From a bacterium (GTDB lineage Bacteria; CG2-30-53-67; CG2-30-70-394), in the NCBI GenBank assembly GCA_024278555.1, contig JAJRSX010000164.1, positions 1 to 21,248 on the forward strand: DNA of 21,248 nucleotides, in the 5' to 3' direction. Position 1 is the stretch's first letter, and each line of letters begins with the position of its first letter. Shown here piece by piece: positions 7,529-15,257 of this stretch. The notes under the pieces are model-generated. The model was not told the DNA's origin, did no database searches, and saw only the letters and a list, made by a program, of their open reading frames with translations. Both the position numbers and the translations under genes were made by a program.

Positions 7529-8932
7529 TCACCGGGGGCTGCCACCCGGCCGCCCCTGGCGACGGTGGAGGGGGGGCGACCAACCTGCCGGCTGCGCGGG
7601 AGGACGCCACCGGGTCGGCGCCGCCTCCGCCGGCACCGCTCCCTGCCCCGTCGGCCCCGCTTCACCCTCTGTCGCGGCCACCTCCAGGGGGAAGAGGTGT
7701 CTCACCAGGACAAGGAGGATGATCAAGTCGTAGAAATAGTCCCAGTACGCCTTCCCCAGGGCGGCACCACCGAGAGCGTAGGCGCCGAGGGCGATCTCGA
7801 TGGTCGCCGCGTAGGTCTCCACCTCCGTGTTCCCCAGCCGCCGCGCCCGGCGACGCATCCGCTCCGCCTGCAAGAACGAGCCCCCGAGCAAGAGGAGAAA
7901 GAGGGCGAGGCCGGGGTACCCCTGCTCCCCGAGCATCTCGAAGTAGATCGAGTGGACATCGTGGCCCTGCCCCTCGGCGGGGAAGTAGGCGTCCCACACC
8001 CACCCCTCGAATGCGTGGAAGCCGCCGCCGGTAAACGGTCGGTCGTGGGCGATGTTGCGCGCCCCCTCCCAGGCGCCGAGCCGGCCGCGGAAGGAGGCGT
8101 CCTCCTCCTCCGCGGTCTCGATGGTCCCCATCCGCGCCTTCCATTGGGTGGTCACCATGCCGGCGCCCACCACCACCGCGATCGCCACCGCCACCGCCAC
8201 CACCGCCCGGTAACGGGAGCGCCAGGTGAGGGCCACCAGGACCGCCGCCAGGGTGATAAAGCCGCCGCGCGAGTAGGTCCCGACCACCGCGACGGCGGTG
8301 AAGAGGGTAATGAACGGCGCCGCCCGCGCCACCCAGACCCACCACCGCGGCAGCTCCAGGGTGCGGATCAGACGGGGCAGGAAGTAGAGGAGGGGGAGGG
8401 TCATGCAGAAGGCCAGCGCCGCGTCGTTGTTGTCGCCGATGAAGGTCCCGGGGGGGCCGTAGACCCGGTGCTGGCCGCCGGTGAGGAGGGTGAAGAGGCC
8501 CCCCTTGAGCCCCACCAATCCAACGGAGAGGGCCATCACCACCACCAGGTAGAAGAGTTTCCGCCGATCATTGATGAGCATCAGGGTGATGAAGGTCATC
8601 ACCAGGACCTTGCTCACCTCGATGAACTGGTAGCGGGCATCGGCCGGGTTAAAGGCGACCGTCGTGGTGAGGCCGAAGAGGCACCAGAGGGCAACGAGCA
8701 CCCCCACCTGCCAGGCGTGCGGCAGGCGCTGGCGATCGGGGCTGCTGAGGAGCCCCACCATGATGGCGATCGCCACCAGCTCCGCCACCGGGAAGGTGGT
8801 GGCAAAGCCCCAGCAGTACCGGTGCGGGCTCATGAGCGACAGCCACGTCCACATGAGGATCCCGACCCACGGCCGGATCAGGGTCACCGGGAGGGAGGCG
8901 AGGACGATCCCCACGACAAAGAGGTCACGCAT
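7529..8932 (-). CDS. O-glycosylation ligase / O-antigen polymerase-like, exosortase A-associated (TIGR03097 type)
   Basis: A 467-residue polytopic membrane protein of the Wzy/WaaL superfamily with roughly ten or eleven hydrophobic helices. It starts MRDLFVVGIVLASLPVTLIR and has SLMSPHRYCWGFA near 40 and GPPGTFIGDNNDAAL near 170. A large periplasmic loop carries FRGRLGAWEGA and GHDVHSIYFEMLGEQGYPG near 322-340, the Wzy_C signature. These stretches match the family annotated as putative O-glycosylation ligase, exosortase A system-associated. It should join repeat units or transfer chains to an acceptor on the periplasmic side. ATG at 8932-8930 overlaps the stop of the double glycosyltransferase by eight bases and has GGGGAGGG upstream. 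The last 50 or so residues are a Pro/Gly/Arg-rich hydrophilic tail not expected in the family. The glycan-ligase versus polymerase role cannot be decided. Confidence 0.92.
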   Translation of the reverse strand: MRDLFVVGIVLASLPVTLIRPWVGILMWTWLSLMSPHRYCWGFATTFPVAELVAIAIMVGLLSSPDRQRLPHAWQVGVLVALWCLFGLTTTVAFNPADARYQFIEVSKVLVMTFITLMLINDRRKLFYLVVVMALSVGLVGLKGGLFTLLTGGQHRVYGPPGTFIGDNNDAALAFCMTLPLLYFLPRLIRTLELPRWWVWVARAAPFITLFTAVAVVGTYSRGGFITLAAVLVALTWRSRYRAVVAVAVAIAVVVGAGMVTTQWKARMGTIETAEEEDASFRGRLGAWEGARNIAHDRPFTGGGFHAFEGWVWDAYFPAEGQGHDVHSIYFEMLGEQGYPGLALFLLLLGGSFLQAERMRRRARRLGNTEVETYAATIEIALGAYALGGAALGKAYWDYFYDLIILLVLVRHLFPLEVAATEGEAGPTGQGAVPAEAAPTRWRPPAQPAGWSPPLHRRQGRPGGSPR

Positions 8933-11138
8933 GGCCGCCCTCCCCCGCCGCCGCCATCGGCGCGGCGGGAAGTAGGCGGTCGTAGGCGGCGGTAACCCGG
9001 CGCACGTGGGTCTCCACCGCAAACAGGGCGAGGGCCCGCGCGCGCGCCGCCGCGCCGAGGCGGGCCGCCTCCGCCGGATCGTCGTGCAGGCGGACGATCG
9101 CCGCGGCGAGGGCGTCGGCGTCGCCCGGCGGCACGAGGAGGCCGGAGCGATCCGCCTCGACCATCTCCGCGGCGCCGCCGTGGGCCGGCCCCACCAGGGG
9201 ACGCCCCATGGCCATCGCCTCGATCACCACGGTCCCCAGGGGCTCGGGCGAGGTGGAGCAGGAGAGGACCACATCGAGGCCATTGTACAGGGCGGCCATA
9301 TCCGTCACATGGCCGAGAAAATGGACCCGCCCCTCCACCCCCTCTTGCCGCACCCGGTCGCGCAGCTCCGCCTCGTAGGCCGTGCACTCCTCCGGAGTCC
9401 CCCCGGCGAGGACGAGGTGGGCCTCGGGGATGGCGGCGAGGATCGCCGGCGCCGCGTCGAGGAGGACCCCCTGCCCCTTCCACGGGATGAGCAGCCCCAC
9501 CAGGCCGACCACGAAGGCATCCGCGGGAAGGCCGTGGTCGCGGCGGAAGGCGGCGCCGTCGGCCCCCTGGTCCATCTGTTCCAGCTCGATCCCGTCATAG
9601 ACCACCTCCACCTGGCCCGGGTCGATGCCGAGCTCGACGATCTCGTCGGCGACCCACTGGGAGACCGCGAGGAAGTGGTCCGGGAGGCGGTAGAAGAGCG
9701 ACAGGGAGCCGCCCGCGTCGCGCTGGCCGCGCACGTGGCAGACCACCGGTAAGCGCAGGAGCCTCCCCACCAACAGCGCCGCCCGGTTGCACAGGGGCTC
9801 GTTGTTGGCGTGGATCAGGTGGGGGCGAAAGCGCAGGGCGGTGGCGAGCAGGCCGAGGAGGAGGGGGAAAAAATTGGCCAGGTCGTCGAGGCGGGCGAGG
9901 AGCTGGCCGGCAAGCCACCGGAGGCCGGGGAGTCGATCGGGCCACGCCGCCCTCGCCAGCCGCCCCTTCATCGCCACCACGTCGACCCACCGATCGCGGA
10001 TCGGCCGCCACGGCGCATCCTCAGCAAACCCCTCCCACGGCCCCCCCCGCCGGCCGGTGACCACCAGAGGATCGTAGCGACGCCGATCCAGGTGGCGGAC
10101 CAGGTGGCGGAGGCAGACCGCCGCGCCGCCGTAGCCGATACCGTTTTCCACGTAGAGGATGCGCCGCCGCCCTGCCATCGGGACCTCATCGGCCGCACCG
10201 CGGCCGCGGCGCAGCCGACGGGCCACGGAGCTCGGCAGGGCGGCGAGGACAAGGGCGCGGCCCGCACCCCACGAGGGGGCGAGGCGAAGGCTGCGCAGGA
10301 GCGGCGGTCGCGCCTCGCCGGCGGCGCCGGTGCGCGACAGGGCGTGGCCGAGGTCCAGGTAGCGTGCCGCCGCCCACCCATCCGCGCTCACCCCTTGGCC
10401 GGCCAGGGCCCCCGGCGGCCACCGCCGGATCGCCTCGGCCACCTCGACCAGGCCGCGCAGGGTCTCCACCCCGCCGCCGGTGAGGTTGCCACCGTGGCGG
10501 CTGCGGCGCATGAGAACCTCGGGGACCACGGCGATGGGGAAGCGGACGGCGATCCGTACCCACAGCTCCAGATCCTCGCCAAAGCGCAGGGCCCCGTTGA
10601 AGCCGCCCACCGCCTCCAGGACCGCGCGCCGCACCAGGACCGTGCCGGTGGGGATGAAGTTGGCCTCCAGGAGCAGGCCGGCGGCTCGCGGGATCGGCGC
10701 GCCACCCAGGGCGCGGAAGCGATCGAGGTGGCCGTGGGCCGCCATCACCGACTCCACGACCACCGCCCCTGCCCCGTCCACCTCGGCCATGTCGCCGGCC
10801 ACCAGGGCCACCGACCGGTGGGCCGCCACCAGGGCGAGCTGGCGGGCGAGCTTGTCCTCCACCCAGGTGTCGTCCGCGTCGAGAAAGGCGATCCACTCGC
10901 CGGTGGCCGCCTCCACCCCACGGTTGCGGGCCGCCGCCGGCCCCTGGTTCGTCTGGCGAATCAGACCCACCCCGAGCCCCTCCGCCACCGTCGCGGTGGC
11001 GTCGGTGGAGCCGTCGTCGACGACAATGATCTCCGCCACCGCGGGCTCCTGGGCGCGGACACTGGCCACCGCCGCCGCCAAGAAGGGGGCGCTGTTGTGG
11101 GCGGGGATGACCACCGAGATGGTCGGGGTCTCAGCCAC
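8925..11138 (-). CDS. Two-domain glycosyltransferase, GT2-GT4 fusion
   Basis: A 737-residue protein with two unrelated glycosyltransferase folds. Residues 1 to about 300 are a GT-A family GT2 domain: SVVIPAHNSAPFL near 8-20, VVDDGSTD near 39-46, the metal-binding FLDADD at 85-90 and GEDLELWVRIA later. Residues 321-737 are a GT-B family GT4 domain: YVENGIGYGGAAVCLRHL near 329-346, IPWKGQG, and the E-x7-E motif in EPLGTVVIEAMAMGRP. It probably adds two consecutive sugars at the cytoplasmic face. The start is GTG at 11138-11136, overlapping the previous stop by eight bases with GGAGGGG upstream. An internal in-frame ATG at 10178-10176 begins exactly at the GT4 domain and has a GAGG nearby, so the GT4 may also be made alone. 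No stop lies between the domains. Confidence 0.88.
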   Translation of the reverse strand: MAETPTISVVIPAHNSAPFLAAAVASVRAQEPAVAEIIVVDDGSTDATATVAEGLGVGLIRQTNQGPAAARNRGVEAATGEWIAFLDADDTWVEDKLARQLALVAAHRSVALVAGDMAEVDGAGAVVVESVMAAHGHLDRFRALGGAPIPRAAGLLLEANFIPTGTVLVRRAVLEAVGGFNGALRFGEDLELWVRIAVRFPIAVVPEVLMRRSRHGGNLTGGGVETLRGLVEVAEAIRRWPPGALAGQGVSADGWAAARYLDLGHALSRTGAAGEARPPLLRSLRLAPSWGAGRALVLAALPSSVARRLRRGRGAADEVPMAGRRRILYVENGIGYGGAAVCLRHLVRHLDRRRYDPLVVTGRRGGPWEGFAEDAPWRPIRDRWVDVVAMKGRLARAAWPDRLPGLRWLAGQLLARLDDLANFFPLLLGLLATALRFRPHLIHANNEPLCNRAALLVGRLLRLPVVCHVRGQRDAGGSLSLFYRLPDHFLAVSQWVADEIVELGIDPGQVEVVYDGIELEQMDQGADGAAFRRDHGLPADAFVVGLVGLLIPWKGQGVLLDAAPAILAAIPEAHLVLAGGTPEECTAYEAELRDRVRQEGVEGRVHFLGHVTDMAALYNGLDVVLSCSTSPEPLGTVVIEAMAMGRPLVGPAHGGAAEMVEADRSGLLVPPGDADALAAAIVRLHDDPAEAARLGAAARARALALFAVETHVRRVTAAYDRLLPAAPMAAAGEGGHA

Positions 11139-12387
11139 CGCCGCCCCTCCCGGGCCGCGGGTCGAGGAGGAGGCAGAGGAGCGCCGCCGGCACCACCAGG
11201 GTGCTCCCCCAGGCGATGGCGCGGATCTTCCCGTGGCGGTTCCACAGACGACGGAGGAAGGCGGCAACCTTGCGCCGCGGCGGCGCCGGCGCCAGGGGCG
11301 GCCGCTCGCCGGTGAGCGGATCCGCCACCTCGCCCCGCTCGATCCACCGCCCCCACTCCGGGGAGGCGAGGAAGCGCAGGGCTGGGTAGCGAGCCCGCGC
11401 CCGACCGAGGAGGTCGTCGAGGCCGGCCAGGGCCGCCGCCCCCCCGCCGCTGTAGTTATACCGGTGGGTGGAGAGGACCGCCGGCTGCGCCTCCGCCACC
11501 CGTTGGGTCAGCGCCTCCCACGCCCCCTCCTCCCCTCGACCGTCACGGGGCTCATACATCACGTTGCGCACCAGGTAGCGGGGGCCGGCGGTCGACCGAT
11601 CGCCCGGGGCGAGCCACGGGGGGTCCTGAACGTAGTGGCCGGACCCGTCGCGGCCGGTGCAGCGGTAGCCGGCGGTCTGGATGTAGCGCACCCCGGCCGC
11701 CGCCCACGCCCGTTCGGTGGCGTCGTCCCACAGGTAGCACGGCGCCACCGCCGAGGTCGGCGGCTCGTCCCAGAAGGCGGTGAACGCCTCCACGCCGCCG
11801 GCCACCAGCGCCGCCTGCACCTCGGGCGCCACCACGCGGGTGGGCAGAACGCTGCCGTCCACGTAGTGGCCCTGGAGCGGCGAGGCGAGCGCCTCCCAGT
11901 CGAGGCCGCCGGCCGCGAGCCAGGCGAGGACCGCCTCGTCGCCGGCGCGCGCCCGTTCGAGCAGCCCGTCAGGGTGGAGGTGGTCGAGGCCGTGGAGTTG
12001 GGGGCAGAGGGTCCCGGCCCCATGGCCCGCCCGCAGGGCGGCGGCCACCTCGGGGAAGCGGTCGATGGGACGGCGGATGTAGCGGCTGTATCCGGAGGCG
12101 ACGATCGCCTCCCCATCGGGGACCGCCATCACCAGGTTCGCGGTGAGCACGGCGGGCCGCCCGGTTGAGTCGCGATGGCGATCGAGCACCGCCAAGAGGG
12201 CCTCCAGGGCGGCTGCGTGGTCCGGCGGCCCGGGCCCCCAGTCGTCGGACTCGATCACCACCACCGGCACCCCCACATACGGCTCGCGCCAGGTGGCCAC
12301 CAGCAGCCGGCCACGGCTGGCAACGACCACCGTGACCGCCGCCCCCCACAGGGCAGCGAAGAGCAGGACCACGGCAGCGACGCTCAC
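11131..12387 (-). CDS. Membrane-anchored, divergent NodB-like polysaccharide deacetylase homologue
   Basis: A 418-residue protein with a hydrophobic N-terminal helix (residues about 2-23), a soluble domain, and a second hydrophobic helix near 390-408. The soluble part shows a NodB/CE4-like layout. IESDDWG at 45-51 stands where TFDDG is usual, and HGLDH at 132-136 has the H-x3-H spacing of motif 2. YIQTAGYR near 235-242 and STHRYNY at 306-312 would be late active-site strands. The rest differs from classical deacetylases, so I infer a related metal-dependent carbohydrate esterase rather than assert it. The GTG start at 12387-12385 overlaps the sulfotransferase stop as GTGA, with GGAGGG upstream. 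It could N- or O-deacetylate the polysaccharide in the periplasm. An enzymatically dead, regulatory form is the alternative. Confidence 0.75.
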   Translation of the reverse strand: MSVAAVVLLFAALWGAAVTVVVASRGRLLVATWREPYVGVPVVVIESDDWGPGPPDHAAALEALLAVLDRHRDSTGRPAVLTANLVMAVPDGEAIVASGYSRYIRRPIDRFPEVAAALRAGHGAGTLCPQLHGLDHLHPDGLLERARAGDEAVLAWLAAGGLDWEALASPLQGHYVDGSVLPTRVVAPEVQAALVAGGVEAFTAFWDEPPTSAVAPCYLWDDATERAWAAAGVRYIQTAGYRCTGRDGSGHYVQDPPWLAPGDRSTAGPRYLVRNVMYEPRDGRGEEGAWEALTQRVAEAQPAVLSTHRYNYSGGGAAALAGLDDLLGRARARYPALRFLASPEWGRWIERGEVADPLTGERPPLAPAPPRRKVAAFLRRLWNRHGKIRAIAWGSTLVVPAALLCLLLDPRPGRGGGG

Positions 12388-13328
12388 CCCTCACCCTCCA
12401 GCGAGTAGCCGAGGGCGGTGGCGGTGGCCGCTACCCTTGGAAGCACCGCGGCGATCCGCGCCGCCTCGGGTGCATCCCGCCACTTGTCCACCCGGGGGGC
12501 GGAGAAGGCGTTGTACGGACGGGCGATCACCGTCTCGCAGTGGCGCGCGACCGCTGCCGAAAAGTCCGCCCCCACCGCCCCGAAGAGGTCGCGAAAGCTC
12601 GCCACCGGGTCGGCGAGGAGCGCCTCGTAGGCGACCTCCACGAAGCGCGTCGCCGGGATCGCCTGCCGCGCCGCGAGGACCGCCTCGTTGTAGGCCGCCC
12701 ACTGGGCCGCCGCCACCGCTTCGATGGGGGCGTCGAGGTAGTCCCGCCAGCCGGGGAAGAGGAAGAAGCACCAGCGCCTGTATTGGCCGCCGTTGATGCG
12801 CACCCGCGCCGGCAGGGCCGCGGACCAGTCGCCGTACTCGTCGGGCCGCCCCCAGCCGGTGATCAGGGAGGCGATGTTGTCCCCCGGGCCGCGGCGCACG
12901 AAGACAAAGGTCGGCTCCTCAAAGAGGGCCTCAAGGTAGGCGATGCGAAAGCCGTTCTGGTTCGTCTTGTCCACGAAGCGGCGGGGGCCGAGGTAGCGGT
13001 GGTAGTAGCGCAGCGCCTCCTCGCGATCCTCCGCCCGGGCGTCGGCGGCGGTGAGCTCGTGGCCGCTCCAGCCCCTCTCCTCCGGCGGATGGAGCGCCGA
13101 CCAGAAGGGGTGTCCCTCGCGGTTCAGGGAGGCGAGGTTGGGGGCCAGGGACAGGGTCTTGTAGACCAGGGTGGTGCCGGCGCGGGAGCACCCCACCACC
13201 AGGAGGGGCCGGGCGAGGCGGTGGCGATCCACCACCGGCCAGAGGAGCACCCGGCCTGCCTCCCGCAGGCGGCGGCGGTAGTAGGCGGCGGTCTTCGCCA
13301 CCTTCACCCCCAGCTCCCCGAGGCTCAC
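12384..13328 (-). CDS. Sulfotransferase family protein (third in the locus)
   Basis: A 314-residue PAPS-dependent sulfotransferase (Sulfotransfer_3-like fold). The 5'-phosphosulfate loop is PLLVVGCSRAGTTLVYK, with CSRAGTT at 47-53 in place of the common PRSGTT. The 3'-phosphate motif is FVFVRRGPGDNIASL, with its core at 145-154. FVDKTNQNGFR near 118-128 matches the KTP/KTN helix of bacterial carbohydrate sulfotransferases. No signal peptide is seen, so it acts in the cytoplasm on nucleotide- or lipid-linked sugars. GTG at 13328-13326 overlaps the stop of the preceding GT2 as GTGA, and GGAGGGGG lies upstream; a reading from 13487 would lie inside that GT2 and is rejected. The target sugar and position are unknown. 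It is diverged from the other two sulfotransferases, so a different acceptor is likely. Confidence 0.87.
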   Translation of the reverse strand: MSLGELGVKVAKTAAYYRRRLREAGRVLLWPVVDRHRLARPLLVVGCSRAGTTLVYKTLSLAPNLASLNREGHPFWSALHPPEERGWSGHELTAADARAEDREEALRYYHRYLGPRRFVDKTNQNGFRIAYLEALFEEPTFVFVRRGPGDNIASLITGWGRPDEYGDWSAALPARVRINGGQYRRWCFFLFPGWRDYLDAPIEAVAAAQWAAYNEAVLAARQAIPATRFVEVAYEALLADPVASFRDLFGAVGADFSAAVARHCETVIARPYNAFSAPRVDKWRDAPEAARIAAVLPRVAATATALGYSLEGEG

Positions 13329-14263
13329 CGCCCCCTCCGTGACGACTGCCGGCTGCCACGGATCTCCCCGAGGGCGGCGGCGGCGCGGACCAGGTAGTGG
13401 CGCCGCCGATCCGCGCCGAAGGCGGTGGCCGCCCGCCAGGCGTGGCCAACGAGCTGTGGAAAGAGGTAGCGCGGCGCCCCGAGCCATCGGCGCCCCCCCT
13501 CCCGGGGCCGGGCGAGGCGGGTGTCGCGGGCGCGCTGGTACGCCTTGCGCACCACATAGCCGAGGCGCAGGCGGGCCGGGTCCACGTAGTGGTACTGGAG
13601 GGCGTCGGGGACGTACCAGAGGGGCAGGCCAAGGTCGAGGATACGGCCAACGAAGCCGATGTCCTCGGCCCCCCCGAGGTCGTGGCCGCGGGGACCGAGG
13701 CTCGGATCAAAGCCACCGATCCGGTCGATCAGGACACGGTGGAATAAGAGGTTGCCGCCGCCGGGGATGAAGTCGCCCGGCGCCACTCGCCGCTCCGTCT
13801 CCCCGAGGTCGAAGTTCGGCACCGGGTAGGGGCGGATCCGGTAGGGGCCGTCGTCATGGACCCAGGCCGGCTCGGTGCCGTCCCAGTCGGGGAGGATCCG
13901 GCCGCAGAAGCCGGCCGCCTCCGGGTGGGACTCCACCGCCCGCGCCACCGCCTGGAGCCAGCCGGGGGAGACCCGGTGGTCGTCGTCGGCAAAAACCAGC
14001 AGCTCGCCATGCGCCTCGGCGATCCCATGGTTGAGGGCGTGGGACTTGCCCAACTCGGGCTCCTTTACCATGCGCAGCCTCGACACGCCGCCACGTCGCT
14101 GCCACGTCGCCACCACCTCAGAAGTACCGTCCGTGCACCGGTTCGCCACCACCACCGTCTCCATTGCGAGCGAGGCCGGCGGCGTGGCAGCGGCGATGGA
14201 GGCGAGGAGCCTATCGAGCAGCACCGCCCGATCGTGGGTGCAGATGAGGATCGTGGCGTCCAA
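13325..14263 (-). CDS. Glycosyltransferase family 2
   Basis: A 312-residue GT-A fold transferase. It opens ATILICTHDRAVLLDRLL, then VVANRCTDGTSEVV near 36-49, and carries the metal-binding FADDDHR near 91-97. An acceptor-site block, GGGNLLFHRVLIDRIGGFD, is followed by GGAEDIGFVGRIL with the catalytic-base ED pair. There are no clear membrane helices. The start appears to be TTG at 14263-14261, three bases after the stop of the upstream sulfotransferase, with GAGGTGA five bases before it; no ATG or GTG is available before the conserved first strand. The end overlaps the next sulfotransferase start as GTGA. Lying between two sulfotransferases, it probably adds the sugar that one of them sulfates; this is inference. 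Donor and acceptor cannot be read from sequence. Confidence 0.9.
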   Translation of the reverse strand: MDATILICTHDRAVLLDRLLASIAAATPPASLAMETVVVANRCTDGTSEVVATWQRRGGVSRLRMVKEPELGKSHALNHGIAEAHGELLVFADDDHRVSPGWLQAVARAVESHPEAAGFCGRILPDWDGTEPAWVHDDGPYRIRPYPVPNFDLGETERRVAPGDFIPGGGNLLFHRVLIDRIGGFDPSLGPRGHDLGGAEDIGFVGRILDLGLPLWYVPDALQYHYVDPARLRLGYVVRKAYQRARDTRLARPREGGRRWLGAPRYLFPQLVGHAWRAATAFGADRRRHYLVRAAAALGEIRGSRQSSRRGR

Positions 14264-14266
14264 CGA

Positions 14267-15238
14267 TCACCTCTGCTTACGCCCCCGCCGCCACCGGCGC
14301 AGGAGGCGGTTGTGGACCCGACAGCCACCACGCACCACCAGGGGCGGGGGCTCGGCAGCGGTGGTGAGGGGGTAGCCGTTGCTCCTCAGGGTCTCGCCCG
14401 CGGCACCTTCGAAGAGGGCGAGCTGGCGCGGCGACATCTGGAGCCGCCACTTCTCCCTGTTGTCCGACTGGATCGGCTTGCTCAGGAGGGGGGTCTTGCC
14501 CCGACCGCTCGCCTTCTTGAAGTTCAGGAGGTCATCACTGTAGGCCTCGCCGAGAAAGCCACACAGATCTCTCAGGGTCTGCTCCTGCGCCTGGAGAAGA
14601 TCCTCGTAGCGGACCTCGTGGTAGTGGCCCGGCGGCAGGGTGGCACCGACCTCCTGCCCCACCTCCACGTAATGCTGCCAGTACCGCGCCGCCTCGTAGA
14701 AGTTGTAGATGTGGAAATCGTCGCGCCGGACCAGGGTGGAGAGGGCGCAGTCACGGCCGTCGCGGATCAGGTGGACGATCTGCGCCTCCGGAAACATCTC
14801 CAGGAGCAGCTCCATGTGGAGGACGTAGTACGGCGTCTTGTCGCCCCACCGTGCCTTGCCCTCCCCCGCGGCGTTGCGCGCGAAGAGGGCGGCGATCACC
14901 CCCGCCATGGTGCCGCCGCCGTCGGCCGCAAGCCCCTCGGCGAGGTCGTCCATGGTCGACTCGTCAAAGCGCAGGCCATGCAGGTCGGTGGCAAGGAAGT
15001 CCCGGCTCCGCCGCCACATCTCCTCCAAGACCCGGCGGACGTTCTCCGGCCGCGTCAGGTCGCCGAACCGCTCGCGCTCGCGCTGGAGAGGGACGATGAA
15101 GTGCGACTCGCCGGTGGGCAGGGAGAGGCGCGGGTGGGAACGGAGGATGTATTGGAGGAGGGTGGTACCCGAACGGGGCGCCCCCACCACGAAGATTGGC
15201 CCCCGCCGCCCACCGCCTGCGTCTCTCTGCTGCTCCAT
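14267..15238 (-). CDS. Sulfotransferase family protein (second in the locus)
   Basis: A 323-residue PAPS-dependent sulfotransferase. The 5'-phosphosulfate loop is PIFVVGAPRSGTTLLQYIL, with APRSGTT at 20-26. The 3'-phosphate motif is VHLIRDGRDCALSTL, with its core at 158-166. RWGDKTPYYV near 129-138 is typical of the Sulfotransfer_3 family. The C-terminus is a short Arg/Lys-rich tail. It would act in the cytoplasm on a sugar precursor of the exopolysaccharide. ATG at 15238-15236 has GGAAAGGG upstream and stands 19 bases after the stop of the previous sulfotransferase; a longer reading up to 15697 would lie inside that gene and lacks family sequence. This is the most canonical of the three sulfotransferases. 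The family also includes protein and small-molecule sulfotransferases, but the surrounding glycosyltransferases favour a glycan acceptor. Confidence 0.92.
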   Translation of the reverse strand: MEQQRDAGGGRRGPIFVVGAPRSGTTLLQYILRSHPRLSLPTGESHFIVPLQRERERFGDLTRPENVRRVLEEMWRRSRDFLATDLHGLRFDESTMDDLAEGLAADGGGTMAGVIAALFARNAAGEGKARWGDKTPYYVLHMELLLEMFPEAQIVHLIRDGRDCALSTLVRRDDFHIYNFYEAARYWQHYVEVGQEVGATLPPGHYHEVRYEDLLQAQEQTLRDLCGFLGEAYSDDLLNFKKASGRGKTPLLSKPIQSDNREKWRLQMSPRQLALFEGAAGETLRSNGYPLTTAAEPPPLVVRGGCRVHNRLLRRWRRGRKQR

Positions 15239-15257
15239 GGTTCCCTTTCCGCGAACG

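Noticed and set aside
10178-10190. Treating the GT4 half of the double glycosyltransferase as a separate gene
   Set aside because: No stop codon separates the domains, and all other junctions here have one. The internal ATG is recorded as a possible second start instead.
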